A stretch of 64,000 nt of DNA from Mycobacterium rhizamassiliense (GCF_900157375.1 NZ_LT721901.1:1387606-1451605), one strand, 5' to 3'; positions 48,786 to 59,557 are shown, numbered from the stretch's first letter. A program made the numbers and translations. The notes: generated by a model not told the origin, from the sequence alone.

Positions 48786-49954
48786 CGGTGCAGGAGCGAT
48801 TCAACCCCGACGCGCTGATCGCCACCGCCGTCGAACAAGCCGGCAGCGACGACTTCGGCGCCGACGGCTGGCAGCAGGGTTTGGAGCTGGTCGCCGACGG
48901 CATGGTCAACGAGGCGCGCCTATCGGCGATCGGTGTGGAGGTCGCCTACCTCGACCTCATCCGCGCGCTGACCAGTCGGCTCGGTGTGATCGCTTGGCGC
49001 AAGCAACATCCCGAGATTGCCGGCCGGCCAATCGATTCGCCGATCTTCATCGTCGGGCAGCCCCGCACCGGCACCACCATCCTGTACGACCTGCTGGCCC
49101 AGGATCCCGAGCTGCGAGCGCCGCTGACGTGGGAGGTCGACGCGCCCTGCCCGGTCCCACAGCCCGAGACCTATCACACCGATCCACGTATCGCGCAGGC
49201 GCAGGCCAGCATCGAGATGTCCGAACAGATCATCCCGGGCTTCTTGAAGTTTCACCCGATGGGCGCGCTGGTCGGCCAGGAATGCGTTCGCATCACGGCC
49301 AGCGAATTCACCAGCATGATCTTCCCGGTGCAGTACCGGGTGCCGACTTACGCCCGCTGGCTGATGTACGACGCGGACCACACCGGCGCCTACCGCTTTC
49401 ATCGAATCTTCCTGGAACACCTGCAATCCGGCGTACCCGGGCAGTGGCTGCTGAAGTCGCCGGCACACCTGTGGCAGCTGGACAAGCTGCTAGCCGAGTA
49501 CCCCGACGCGCTGGTCGTGCAGACGCACCGCGATCCACTCAACGTCATCTCGTCGATCGCCGCGCTGACCAATCACCTGCGGCGGATGGGCAGCGACGAG
49601 ACGAACATCGCCGAATGCGCGGCGCAGTCGTACGAGGAAATCGTCGTCGGCCTGGACCGCGGAATGGCGCTGCGCGACAAGGGTGTTGTCCCCGATGGGC
49701 AGATGATCGACGTGCAGTTCACGGACTTCATGCAGGACCCGTGGAACACGATCGGCGACATCTATCAAAAGCTGGGCCGCGAGCTGAAACCCGAGGCCGA
49801 GCGGAAGATGCGCGACTTCTTAGCCGAGCATCCCGGCGACGGCGGGCGTGGCCGCTACACGTGGTCGGACACCGGCCTGGATGCCGGCGAGGTGCGCGAG
49901 CGGGTCAGCGCGTACCAGGAGCGCTATTGCGTACCGACGGAAGAACTGAGGTAG
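48782..49954 (+). CDS. Sulfotransferase-family protein
   Basis: A 390-residue sulfotransferase relative: 5'-phosphosulfate loop IVGQPRTGTTILYDLLAQDP and the 3'-phosphate strand VVQTHRDPLNVISS. It is similar in layout to the protein at 23320 but has diverged (LTWEVDAPCPVPQPE against RWESSQPCPPPST). It is coupled to the DUF1214 gene upstream (ATGA). Likely modifies a hydroxylated lipid or acts on CoA-bound intermediates of this region; direct evidence is lacking. Its end precedes the tandem hairpins at 49968. Confidence 0.85.
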   Translation: MTVQERFNPDALIATAVEQAGSDDFGADGWQQGLELVADGMVNEARLSAIGVEVAYLDLIRALTSRLGVIAWRKQHPEIAGRPIDSPIFIVGQPRTGTTILYDLLAQDPELRAPLTWEVDAPCPVPQPETYHTDPRIAQAQASIEMSEQIIPGFLKFHPMGALVGQECVRITASEFTSMIFPVQYRVPTYARWLMYDADHTGAYRFHRIFLEHLQSGVPGQWLLKSPAHLWQLDKLLAEYPDALVVQTHRDPLNVISSIAALTNHLRRMGSDETNIAECAAQSYEEIVVGLDRGMALRDKGVVPDGQMIDVQFTDFMQDPWNTIGDIYQKLGRELKPEAERKMRDFLAEHPGDGGRGRYTWSDTGLDAGEVRERVSAYQERYCVPTEELR

Positions 49955-49967
49955 TAATTCTCCGCCG

Positions 49968-50019
49968 AGCGTGAAACTAACGTCACGTTCGAGCTCCAAC
50001 GTGAAACTAAGTTCACGTT
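49968..50019. terminator. Two tandem hairpin repeats at a convergent junction
   Basis: Unit 1 AGCGTGA-N8-TCACGTT (49968-49989; one mismatch) and unit 2 AACGTGAA-ACTAAG-TTCACGTT (49998-50019; perfect) share GTGAAACTAA and are spaced exactly 30 nt. They lie between convergent stops (49954 and 50036). A bidirectional terminator or a dispersed mycobacterial repeat is likely; no U-tract follows. Confidence 0.6.
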
Positions 50020-50035
50020 CGGCGTCGAGGTGCCG

Positions 50036-50449
50036 CTACTCCGCCGGTTCGTAGCGCAGCAGGGTGGCCTCGTGCTCGGGGTAGTCGAAGAACACCGGCC
50101 GCACCCGCATGCCGACCCGCAGCTCGCTCGGCTCGACGTTGACCATCTCGGTGGAAAACCTTGGGCCCTCGTCCCATTCGACGATGGCCAGCAGCTGCGG
50201 GACAGCGTCGGTGAAATGGGGGCTGACCGGCCGGTGCGCCACGGTGAAGGAGTACAACGTGCCCATGCCGGAGATTTCCCGCCACTCCAGGTCGTCGGCC
50301 AGCGTGCCCGGCGCGCGCACCCGCGGATAGAAGACGTAGGCCTGCGACGACGGCGAGTACTGAATAACGATGCGGTGCTGGGCCAGGGCGTCCCAAAAGG
50401 GCTCGGTGGTCGGCGTTTTGACCGGCATCGGTCGCTCGAAGGTGGCCAC
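50036..50449 (-). CDS. DUF35 OB-fold protein without zinc cysteines
   Basis: A 137-residue relative of DUF35: FWDALAQHRIVIQYSPSSQA, TLYSFTVAHRPVSPHF, LLAIVEWDEGPRF and GMRVRPVFFDYPEHE. The OB-fold is clear, but the four Cys of the N-terminal zinc ribbon are missing (QAYVFYPRVRAP), in contrast to the other copy at 40172. GTG at 50449 lies 2 nt after the stop of the thiolase-fold gene. Likely the partner subunit of that thiolase-fold protein. Confidence 0.85.
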   Translation of the reverse strand: MATFERPMPVKTPTTEPFWDALAQHRIVIQYSPSSQAYVFYPRVRAPGTLADDLEWREISGMGTLYSFTVAHRPVSPHFTDAVPQLLAIVEWDEGPRFSTEMVNVEPSELRVGMRVRPVFFDYPEHEATLLRYEPAE

Positions 50450-50451
50450 AG

Positions 50452-51660
50452 TCAGTCTCCTTGCAGGATGAGCGTCGTCTGCTCGGACAGAATCCCACCG
50501 TTGCCCGACACGAAGGCACGGTTGCATTCGGCGATCTGGGCCGCTCCCGCACGCCCCATGATTTGCCGGCTCGCGTCGCAGACGTGGTGCATACCGCCGG
50601 CCAATCCCGCTTGGCCGAAACCGAGTTGGCCGCCGGCGGTGTTGAGCGGGAAGTCGCCGCGGAAGGTCAGGTCGTGGTTGTTGACGAACTCCATGCCCTT
50701 GCCCTTCTCGCAGAAGCCCGCGTCTTCGAGCGAGAGCAGCACAGTGATGGTGTAGCAGTCGTAGATCGACACCATGTCCATCTGGTCGCGGGTCAGGTCG
50801 GTCATCGCGAACGCGGTGTCGGCGGCCTCGGCGATCGGCGTGTGCAGGAGATCCTTCGCGTAGGTCGGCGTCTTGAACGGCACGTGCTCGCCAAATCCCT
50901 TGATCCACACCGGTCTATTGCGGGACCGCCGCGCCAGGTCGGCATTGGCCACGACGACGGCCGCGCCCCCGACACAGGGCATGACGATCTCCAGCATGTG
51001 CAGCGGGTCGGCGATCACCGGGCTGGCCAGCACGTCGGAGATGGTGAGCGGCTTGTCCTTCCAGATTGCGCCGTCGGTGTGGTTGGCGTTGACCCGGGTG
51101 TCGACGACCAGCTTGGCCATGGCCCGCTCGTCGTAGCCGTAGACCGCGGCGTAGCGCTGGGCTACCTGGCCGTAGGGGCCGTTCTGGCCAAGGTTGCCGT
51201 AGGGAATCTCGAATTCGGCTTGCGGAGAGCCATATTGGTTGCTCGACGACCCGAAATACAACGCGTCGCCGTAGGCCTTGGGCTTCTTGGCGGACATCGG
51301 GGTGATGTACCGGGCGGGCAGTGCGCACAGCACCGCGTCGCAGATGCCGAGTTCGACTGCGGCGGCCGCGCGCCACACCATCGCGGCCGCGCTGGCCCCG
51401 CCGAGGTCCACGTGCTCGGCGAATCTCGCTCCCACACCGAGGTATTCGGCGATGGTGGAAGGTACGAAGATCTCCGACTCGGCCAGGTGCGACGCCACGA
51501 TGCCGTCGACAACCTCGAAGGGCAGCCCCGCGTCGTCGAGCGCGGCGGCGCCGAGTTCGGCCCACTGCTCGATGGCGAACGGCGCGGGCGACGCCTTCGT
51601 CATGCGCTCGGGCGCCAGCTCGACGTAGCCGACGATCGCCGCTTCTCCACGTAATCCCAT
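50452..51660 (-). CDS. Thiolase-fold (SCP-x/Ltp-type) protein
   Basis: A 402-residue thiolase-superfamily protein: AAIVGYVELAPERMTKASPA, VDLGGASAAAMVWRAAAAVE, SIYDCYTITVLLSLEDAGFC and NTAGGQLGFGQAGLAGGMHH. The GGAS context holds no Cys, so it is likely an Ltp2-type retro-aldolase or another non-thiolytic member. ATG at 51660 lies 10 bp after the dehydrogenase stop; the OB-fold partner follows. The pair acts after the acyl-CoA dehydrogenase in one operon, consistent with side-chain shortening. Confidence 0.87.
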   Translation of the reverse strand: MGLRGEAAIVGYVELAPERMTKASPAPFAIEQWAELGAAALDDAGLPFEVVDGIVASHLAESEIFVPSTIAEYLGVGARFAEHVDLGGASAAAMVWRAAAAVELGICDAVLCALPARYITPMSAKKPKAYGDALYFGSSSNQYGSPQAEFEIPYGNLGQNGPYGQVAQRYAAVYGYDERAMAKLVVDTRVNANHTDGAIWKDKPLTISDVLASPVIADPLHMLEIVMPCVGGAAVVVANADLARRSRNRPVWIKGFGEHVPFKTPTYAKDLLHTPIAEAADTAFAMTDLTRDQMDMVSIYDCYTITVLLSLEDAGFCEKGKGMEFVNNHDLTFRGDFPLNTAGGQLGFGQAGLAGGMHHVCDASRQIMGRAGAAQIAECNRAFVSGNGGILSEQTTLILQGD

Positions 51661-51669
51661 GCTGTGTCC

Positions 51670-53895
51670 TTATTTTCGGGGCAGGCCGAGGATCATCTGC
51701 GCGATGATGTTCAGCTGGATCTCCCTCGTCCCGCCGCCGATCAGCTCGGCCGGAAGATGCAGGTAGGGTTCCACGACCGCGGCATCGTCGTCGTCGACCA
51801 TCGCGACCTGCCCGGTCAACTGCAGCGTGGCCGCGAAGGTGCGTCGCAGCAGGACGTTCATCGCGACCTTGGCGATGCTCGACGCCGGGCCGGACGCCTG
51901 GCCGTCGAGCAGCCGGATGGTCTCGCGGACCCCGAGCGCCCTGATCGCGTTCGTGTAGGCGTCGAGCTCGCCGAGCGCCCGCTGCGCGTCCGCACGTTCG
52001 GGCCCCGGCTCCGACGCGACCCTGCGTAGGGCCACGGCCCGATCGAATTTCACGTATCCGCTGATGGCCGAACGCTCTTCGGCCATCGTGGCGATCGCGA
52101 GGGTCCAGCCGTCGGTGGGACCGCCCAGCAACATCTCGTCGGGAACGAAGACGTCGTTGAAAAACACCTCGTTGAAGTGCGCCTGCCCGGTCGCCGTCTT
52201 GATGGGCTGGATTTCGATGCCGGGCGATCGCATGTCGAGGATGAAGTAGCCGATGCCGCGGTGCTTGCTGGCTTCGGGGTCGGTGCGGGCCAGCAGCGCG
52301 CCCAGGTCGGCGTACTGCGCCAACGACGTCCAGATCTTGTGGCCGTTGATCCGCCAGCCGCCGTCGACCTTGGTGGCCCGGGTCGCCAGCGAGGCCAGGT
52401 CGGAGCCGGCACCCGGCTCGCTGAACAGCTGGCACCAATGGATGTCGCCGCGTTGAGTCGGCGGAATCAAGCTTTCCTGCAACTCTTTTGGAGCGGCAGC
52501 CAGCACCGAGGGCAGGATCCACTCGGCGATGTTCAGCGACGGCCGGACCAGCCCGGGTCGCTTGGCGAACTCCTCGTCGATGATGAGCTGTTTCAACGGA
52601 CCCGCATCGACGCCCCACGGCGCCGGCCAGTGCGGTGCCATCAGGCCGGCGTCGGCGATCAATGTGCGCTGCGGCCCGGAGGCCTGGTCCGCGTAGTCGC
52701 CGTGCGGCGCGGGTGTGTCGTTGCGCAGCTGCGCCGCGGCGTCCAGCGTCTCGGCGACCCAGGACCGGAATTCCGACTCGGCGTCGCCGAGATTGACCGA
52801 CATGTCGCGTGTCTGGGTGCAGGTGAGCTCCCCCAGCCGCCGCGCCCAGCGATTCGCCGGGCCGATCGATCCCGCCAGGCTGATGGCCCGGCGCCAGTAC
52901 AGGTGCACGTCGTGTTCCCAGGTGAACCCGATGGCGCCGAGCATCGTCAGGGCGTCGAGCACCAGGTCCGGGATCGGCGACACCGCGATCGTCGCCGCCC
53001 CGGCCGCCGCGAGGCGGTGCTGATCGAGTGATTCGTCGGCGGCGCGCACCGCGTCCCAGGCCGCCGCGGTGGCCAGCTCGCTGTTGACCAGCAGCATCGC
53101 GGCGCTGTGCTGCAGGGCCTGGAAGGTCCCGATGATCTTGCCGAACTGCTCCCGCGTGCGCAGGTGCGCGGTGACCGCGTCGACGCACCACTGCACGATG
53201 CCGGCCGTCGTGCTGGCTACCAGGCCCACCACGATGCAGGCGGCGCGGTCCGGGTCTATCCCGGTGAGCACGGCGGATTCGTCCGCGGCGTAGTCGGTGA
53301 GCCGCAGCGTGCCGACGTCGGCGACGAGGTCGGTCCCGGCCACGGATTCGACTGTGGCGGTGGGCTGCTGAGCGTCCACCGGCAACCAGACGATCTCGCC
53401 GCCGTTGGCGCGGGCGCCGACCAGGATCACCCTCGCCGCAGGCGCGCCCGCGGTGACCTTCGAGCCGCCGGTGATCAGCCAGCGCTGGCCGTCACGGCGG
53501 GCGTGGAAGTCGGCGTCGTCGGGCAGGACGATGGCGGCGGCCGTACCGGCGGCGAGGTCGCGGATCAGCGATTCGGCGGCCGGTGTCGGATCGGCCAGCA
53601 GTGCCACGGCGCCCGCCGCCACCGTGGGCAGCAGTGGACCGGGCAACAGCGTCTTGCCCGCGGACTCCAGCACGCACGCCGCGTCGATCAGGCGGCCACC
53701 TTGACCGCCTAGTTCCTCCGGTAGGTGAACGGCGTGAAAACCGTTGGAGACCAGGGCATCCCACCACTGGGGAAGCTGGCCCGCGGCCAGCGCATCGAAG
53801 GTGGCGCGGGTGGTGGCGATGGGCGCGTGCCGGCCGGCGAACTGGCCGACGGCATCGGCGAGGTCAAGCTGCTCGGGGGTGAGTCCCAGACTCAT
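51670..53895 (-). CDS. Tandem acyl-CoA dehydrogenase fusion (FadE-type)
   Basis: A 741-residue protein formed by two acyl-CoA dehydrogenase units. The first (about 1-350) has RTREQFGKIIGTFQALQHSA but a diverged middle; the second (about 370-741) is canonical (WCQLFSEPGAGSDLASLATR, WRINGHKIWTSLAQYADLGA and the C-terminal GGGTREIQLNIIAQMILGLP). Fused FadEs of about 710-740 residues occur in mycobacterial sterol and lipid breakdown (FadE34, FadE6 types). It is first in the operon with the thiolase-fold and OB-fold genes, behind the operator at 53958. It introduces a C=C bond into an acyl-CoA. Confidence 0.9.
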   Translation of the reverse strand: MSLGLTPEQLDLADAVGQFAGRHAPIATTRATFDALAAGQLPQWWDALVSNGFHAVHLPEELGGQGGRLIDAACVLESAGKTLLPGPLLPTVAAGAVALLADPTPAAESLIRDLAAGTAAAIVLPDDADFHARRDGQRWLITGGSKVTAGAPAARVILVGARANGGEIVWLPVDAQQPTATVESVAGTDLVADVGTLRLTDYAADESAVLTGIDPDRAACIVVGLVASTTAGIVQWCVDAVTAHLRTREQFGKIIGTFQALQHSAAMLLVNSELATAAAWDAVRAADESLDQHRLAAAGAATIAVSPIPDLVLDALTMLGAIGFTWEHDVHLYWRRAISLAGSIGPANRWARRLGELTCTQTRDMSVNLGDAESEFRSWVAETLDAAAQLRNDTPAPHGDYADQASGPQRTLIADAGLMAPHWPAPWGVDAGPLKQLIIDEEFAKRPGLVRPSLNIAEWILPSVLAAAPKELQESLIPPTQRGDIHWCQLFSEPGAGSDLASLATRATKVDGGWRINGHKIWTSLAQYADLGALLARTDPEASKHRGIGYFILDMRSPGIEIQPIKTATGQAHFNEVFFNDVFVPDEMLLGGPTDGWTLAIATMAEERSAISGYVKFDRAVALRRVASEPGPERADAQRALGELDAYTNAIRALGVRETIRLLDGQASGPASSIAKVAMNVLLRRTFAATLQLTGQVAMVDDDDAAVVEPYLHLPAELIGGGTREIQLNIIAQMILGLPRK

Positions 53896-53957
53896 GATCG
53901 CGGCTCAGAAGTGGCGAACGTGGGCTTCGGCCGCACGGACTGATATCCTTCCGTCTT

Positions 53958-53981
53958 ACAAGACGAACCGTCTCGTCTTGT
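53958..53981. promoter_or_regulatory. TetR operator before the FadE/thiolase operon
   Basis: ACAAGACGA-ACCGTC-TCGTCTTGT is a perfect 9+9 palindrome, with another CCGTCTT half-site just upstream (53951). It lies between the divergent FadE operon and TetR gene, and shares AAGACG-N-ACCGTCTCGTCT with the site before the acyl-CoA ligase (37897). Confidence 0.75.
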
Positions 53982-54077
53982 GGCAGATTACGGTCCGGGT
54001 CAGGATATGTAAAGCGCGCCCGGTGCCCGCGGCGAGGGCCATGACCACACGGGATCTCCAGAAACGAGGATCACGAG

Positions 54078-54671
54078 ATGCCAGCCGATGCGACCCAGGC
54101 GAACCCGCGGCCCAGCTCGCCGAGGCGTCGCAGCGAGAAATCACGCACCGCGATCGTCACGGCCACCCGCGAACTGCTTCTGGAGCGCGGGTTCGACGGC
54201 CTGACCATCGAGGCCGTGGCCGCCCGCGCCGGCGTCGGAAAGCAGACCATCTATCGCTGGTGGCCCAGCCGTCCGGCGCTCGTCGCCGACGTCATGCTCG
54301 AGGACGCCGACAAGATCCTCGCGTCGGTCGAGCACACCGACGACCTCACGGCAGACCTGCTGGGCTGGGTGCGCAAGCTCGCCGCGACGCTGACGACGGC
54401 CCGCGGCTCGGCCATGCTGCGCACCCTGACCGTCGCGTGCATGGAGCACGAGGACACTGCCGTCAAACTGCGAGCCGGATTCAGCCTGCCGCTGCACGAC
54501 AGCGTGCGGACCCGGCTGCTCGCCGAGGGCATCGACGAGCCGACCGCCGCGTCGGCCGCCGATGCGATCGTCGGTGGGGTGGTCTACCCGATTCTGTCTG
54601 ACGCGCAGTCGTATTCGCGCAAGCGTGCCGAGCTGACCACCCGACTCATCGTTGCGTCGCTAGCTCGTTGA
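54078..54671 (+). CDS. TetR family transcriptional regulator
   Basis: A 197-residue Tet[41 protein letters not shown] and [19 protein letters not shown] form the HTH region, and the ligand domain has [12 protein letters not shown] helices. It is divergent from the FadE operon and 97 bp from the operator at 53958, and probably represses it and, through the second site, the acyl-CoA ligase at 37955. A CoA ester is a plausible inducer (inference). Confidence 0.9.
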   Translation: MPADATQANPRPSSPRRRSEKSRTAIVTATRELLLERGFDGLTIEAVAARAGVGKQTIYRWWPSRPALVADVMLEDADKILASVEHTDDLTADLLGWVRKLAATLTTARGSAMLRTLTVACMEHEDTAVKLRAGFSLPLHDSVRTRLLAEGIDEPTAASAADAIVGGVVYPILSDAQSYSRKRAELTTRLIVASLAR

Positions 54672-54819
54672 CCACGTCGCGGGCTCAGGCGGCATCGGCA
54701 AGATCTAGCAAAGCAGTTCGGGACACCGAAAAACGTCGCAACCGCCTGCGGTCGGGCATAATCCGTCGAGAGCGCCGCGGCGCTCAGCAAGGGTAACCCT
54801 GCGACTATCAGGAAGAGTC

Positions 54820-55821
54820 ATGCCGACCGTGTTCAAAAGGGCCTTTGCGACGACCGCCGCCGTCGCAGGGGGCGCCTTCGTGCGCCGCTACCTCGCCGCA
54901 CACGAGGGCCTCGCCGCTATCGACACCGACCTGCGCAGCCCGCTCCTGATGCTCACCGGCCCCATGACCAGGCCACGACTGCGGCTGAGCCGGCCGTTTT
55001 CCCGCATCAGGGCGGCGACAGGCCCAGGCGTTGCGGTGACCAAACGGCGGACCGGCGGACCGTCACCCGTCACCGTTCTCGTCACCACGCCCACCCGCTC
55101 GTGTCCCGGGAATCGCCCGGGGCTGCTGTGGATTCACGGCGGCGGCATGATCCTGGGCTCACCGCAGCTGGAGGCCGGCGCCAGCGGACGGATGTCCGAC
55201 GAACTCGACGCCGTGGTGGTCTCCCCCGACTACCGCCTGGCGCCCGAGCACCCGTTCCCCGCCCCGCTCGACGATTGCATGGCGGCCCTGAACTGGATGC
55301 GTGAGAACGCCGGGGAACTCGGCATCGATCCGGGCCGCATCGCGGTCATCGGGTCGAGCGCCGGTGGCGGGCTGTCCGCGGCCGTGGCGCAACGCGCCCA
55401 TGACGAGGACATCGCGCTGCGCGCCCAGATCCTCGTCTACCCGATGATCGACGACCGGACCACGCTGCGCGACGACCATTGCGGCCGAGGACGATTCATG
55501 TGGACGCCGCAATCAAACCGGTTTGGATGGACGGCGTACCTGGGCAGGCCGCCCCGGCTGTCCGACGCACCGGACTATGCGGCGCCCGCCCGGCGCACCG
55601 ACCTTTCCGGCCTACCCCCGGCCTGGATCGGCGTCGGCGCGCTCGATCTGTTCCATGACGAATCCGTCGCGTACGCAGAGGCGTTGCGGTCCTGCGGAGT
55701 TCCCTGTGAACTTGTCGTGGTGCCCGGGATGTACCACGGCGCCGATACACTCGCCCCGAATGCCCTGTCGATGAAGGGCTTTCGTGGCAAATCAGTGGAC
55801 TACCTGCGCAGCCACCTCTAA
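54820..55821 (+). CDS. Hormone-sensitive-lipase-type esterase
   Basis: A 333-residue alpha/beta-hydrolase of the HSL/bacterial family IV group: oxyanion motif IHGGGMILG, nucleophile GSSAGGGLSA, acid in ALDLFHDE and His in YHGAD. The N-terminus (MPTVFKRAFATTAAVAGGAF) is moderately hydrophobic but not a clear signal peptide. ATG at 54820 follows AGGAAGAGTC. The 148-bp gap before it holds CATAAT (about 54758), a possible -10. It converges on cytochrome b561 with a 4-bp overlap. Likely hydrolyses medium-chain esters. Confidence 0.88.
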   Translation: MPTVFKRAFATTAAVAGGAFVRRYLAAHEGLAAIDTDLRSPLLMLTGPMTRPRLRLSRPFSRIRAATGPGVAVTKRRTGGPSPVTVLVTTPTRSCPGNRPGLLWIHGGGMILGSPQLEAGASGRMSDELDAVVVSPDYRLAPEHPFPAPLDDCMAALNWMRENAGELGIDPGRIAVIGSSAGGGLSAAVAQRAHDEDIALRAQILVYPMIDDRTTLRDDHCGRGRFMWTPQSNRFGWTAYLGRPPRLSDAPDYAAPARRTDLSGLPPAWIGVGALDLFHDESVAYAEALRSCGVPCELVVVPGMYHGADTLAPNALSMKGFRGKSVDYLRSHL

Positions 55822-56384
55822 CCTCGCCGCGTGGGCCATAGCGACATCCGGCCGATCAGCTTGTCGCGCAGCACAAGCGTGTGGAACAGCACCGCGCACA
55901 CGTGGGCGGTGAAGGTCGCGAAGAGCAGAAACGCAAGCACGCCATGGCATTCCCGCAACGCGGCATAGAGATCGAGGTTGCGCGGTGTGATGTCCGGCAG
56001 CCGGATCGGGCCGACCGCGATGATCGGGAATCGCGCGGCCGACAGCATGGCCCACCCGACCACGGGCTGGGCCAACAGCAAGGCGTAGAGCGCGTATTCC
56101 GACCATGTCGCGATCCGCCGTTCGACGCGGCCCATGGTCGCCAGGAACGGCGGCGGGCGGTGTGAGAGCCGATTCACCAGGCGCACCACCGCGAAAACCA
56201 GGATGGCCATTCCGAGCGGCCGGTGGATCGCGAGCAACAGCGGGTAGTAGGCCAGCGAGGCGATCATCGTGACTCCGATCAGCAGCTGCACGATCACCAT
56301 CGGTGCCATCGTCCAGTGCAAGATCCGGGACAGGAGCGTGAAACGTACAGCGGCGCGCGGGCTTTCGCTTTCCGTCGTCGTCAT
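55818..56384 (-). CDS. Cytochrome b561 family protein
   Basis: A 188-residue, four-helix di-haem membrane protein: RILHWTMAPMVIVQLLIGVT (His 23), LLAIHRPLGMAILVFAVVRL (His 54), and ECHGVLAFLLFATFTAHVCA with further His ligands; NRLSHRPPPF is typical of bacterial b561. It passes electrons across the membrane. ATG at 56384 overlaps the stop of the mini-catalase gene by 4 bp, so the two work together, as in other bacteria with b561 plus SrpA-type catalase peroxidase operons. Confidence 0.88.
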   Translation of the reverse strand: MTTTESESPRAAVRFTLLSRILHWTMAPMVIVQLLIGVTMIASLAYYPLLLAIHRPLGMAILVFAVVRLVNRLSHRPPPFLATMGRVERRIATWSEYALYALLLAQPVVGWAMLSAARFPIIAVGPIRLPDITPRNLDLYAALRECHGVLAFLLFATFTAHVCAVLFHTLVLRDKLIGRMSLWPTRRG

Positions 56385-57502
56385 GAGCGCACCTGATGGA
56401 CGTTGACCTCGCTGGGCGATTTAGGTTCCTCGGCGCGGCGGGTGAACGAGCGCGCGTAGACGGCTGACCGCGCCGCCAGCAAGGGATCGTCGGAGACGGT
56501 GATGCCGTCCGGAAGCACCGTCGGGTCGAAGTTGACGTCGCGCGCGTTGCCCGCGTCTTCGGTCTGCACCCCGGTGATCGTGATGCTGCCCGCCTCGATC
56601 GACCGCCGCGTCGCGGGCCACGGCCTGGTGGCGTCGTCGGTCGGATCGCCCGGCTCGCCGATCGTGAGAACGAACCGCCACTGCAACGGCCGCTGCGCGA
56701 CCGCGCCGATGAGAGCGTCGAACAGGTAGTCCTTGCCGACCGATGCGGGCGGGGCGGCCGGCCCGCCGGCTTGCTGGGGATGCGCCGACCAGCGCACCGG
56801 AACGGTCGCGCCGGCGCCGTTGCTGAACAGGAACGCGTTCAGTCCGTGAAACGTGCTGTCGGCGAATCCGGTGCTGGGCGGTGTCTGCTTGATGATCTTC
56901 ATCGCCGCGACGGTCTCGGGATGCCGGTCGAGGAAGGCGGCCATCTTCTGCGGATCGGGCTTGCCGGTGCCGGGTACCGCCTTGGAGGCGAGCAACCGCT
57001 CGTAGAAACCTTGCGGAGTGCGGTCGGTGAACACCGGAAAGTTGATCATCGCGGTGCGCCACTGCTGGCCGGCGGGGTCCTGGAACAGCAGGCCCAGCCC
57101 GCGTACCGTGTCGGGCTTGTCGGCCTGATCGGGCAGGCCACCGCCCAGCGAAAACCGGCCGGTCAGCGGGAAGCTGCCCGGCCGGAAGAATGCCGCCCGG
57201 CAGATCGCCGCCGCCGCCCCGGTGCTTTCGAAAACCCCTGTGGCGCTGAGGCCTTTGGCGTGGTTACGCCGAAACCCGTCGTGGCGGCCGTAGACGTGTT
57301 CGAAGCGATCGGCGAACACCGGTGGCGTCAGCGAGTCGGGACGCAGCCAGCCACCGGCGTAGGCGAAGCCGCCCACGTCGACGGCGGCGACGCCGGCCAC
57401 CGCGCCCATCCCCAGCAGCGCACCGCGCCGGGTGAGTGCGCCGAAGCGGCGTTGATCGGGCGGTGTTTCGTCGGGCTCGCGATCGCGATCAGCGGGCTCC
57501 AT
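56381..57502 (-). CDS. Tat-exported mini-catalase (catalase-family peroxidase)
   Basis: A 373-residue haem enzyme of the short catalase family. Twin-arginine signal near residues 25-26 (LTRRGALLGMGAVAG), distal His at 81 in RRNHAKGLSATGVFE, and the proximal R-x-x-x-Y motif as RSAVYARSF near the end. It is shorter than full catalases (about 480+) and probably acts as peroxidase in the cell envelope, with electrons from the coupled cytochrome b561. ATG at 57502. Confidence 0.9.
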   Translation of the reverse strand: MEPADRDREPDETPPDQRRFGALTRRGALLGMGAVAGVAAVDVGGFAYAGGWLRPDSLTPPVFADRFEHVYGRHDGFRRNHAKGLSATGVFESTGAAAAICRAAFFRPGSFPLTGRFSLGGGLPDQADKPDTVRGLGLLFQDPAGQQWRTAMINFPVFTDRTPQGFYERLLASKAVPGTGKPDPQKMAAFLDRHPETVAAMKIIKQTPPSTGFADSTFHGLNAFLFSNGAGATVPVRWSAHPQQAGGPAAPPASVGKDYLFDALIGAVAQRPLQWRFVLTIGEPGDPTDDATRPWPATRRSIEAGSITITGVQTEDAGNARDVNFDPTVLPDGITVSDDPLLAARSAVYARSFTRRAEEPKSPSEVNVHQVRS

Positions 57503-57670
57503 GGCCCACCGTCCTTTCCGGTACTGCCACGCAGCGTGGAACTAAGTCGCTGAAGGCAATTCAATCCATGGGCTGTTGGGGTGCGCAACTCTTAGGGGCT
57601 GTTGACGCCACCAGTTCGGACTACGACTCGGCGACAGGATTCGTTCAACTCTCGCCAAGACCTTCACTAT

Positions 57671-57693
57671 TTACGCTCCGAGGCGTAGCGTAA
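57671..57693. promoter_or_regulatory. Inverted repeat in the 57503-57785 gap
   Basis: TTACGCT-N9-AGCGTAA is a perfect 7+7 palindrome with an inner ACGC/GCGT pair, 93 bp upstream of the deacylase start. It is a candidate operator; no regulator gene is next to it. The rest of this 283-bp gap shows no gene. Confidence 0.4.
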
Positions 57694-57785
57694 TGGGCGG
57701 CCGAGACCGGGCGTCCCCCGGTCTCGTGTCCACCAGCTTCGGCCGGCCAGCCCAGGGCGACCGCGAACAGACTCGGAGGAGACTC

Positions 57786-59546
<1,761 letters not shown>

Positions 59547-59557
59547 CGGCTCCACCG

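Noticed and set aside
49968..50019. Start of a CRISPR array
   Set aside because: Only two units, each a hairpin with very short non-repeated sequence between; no cas genes.
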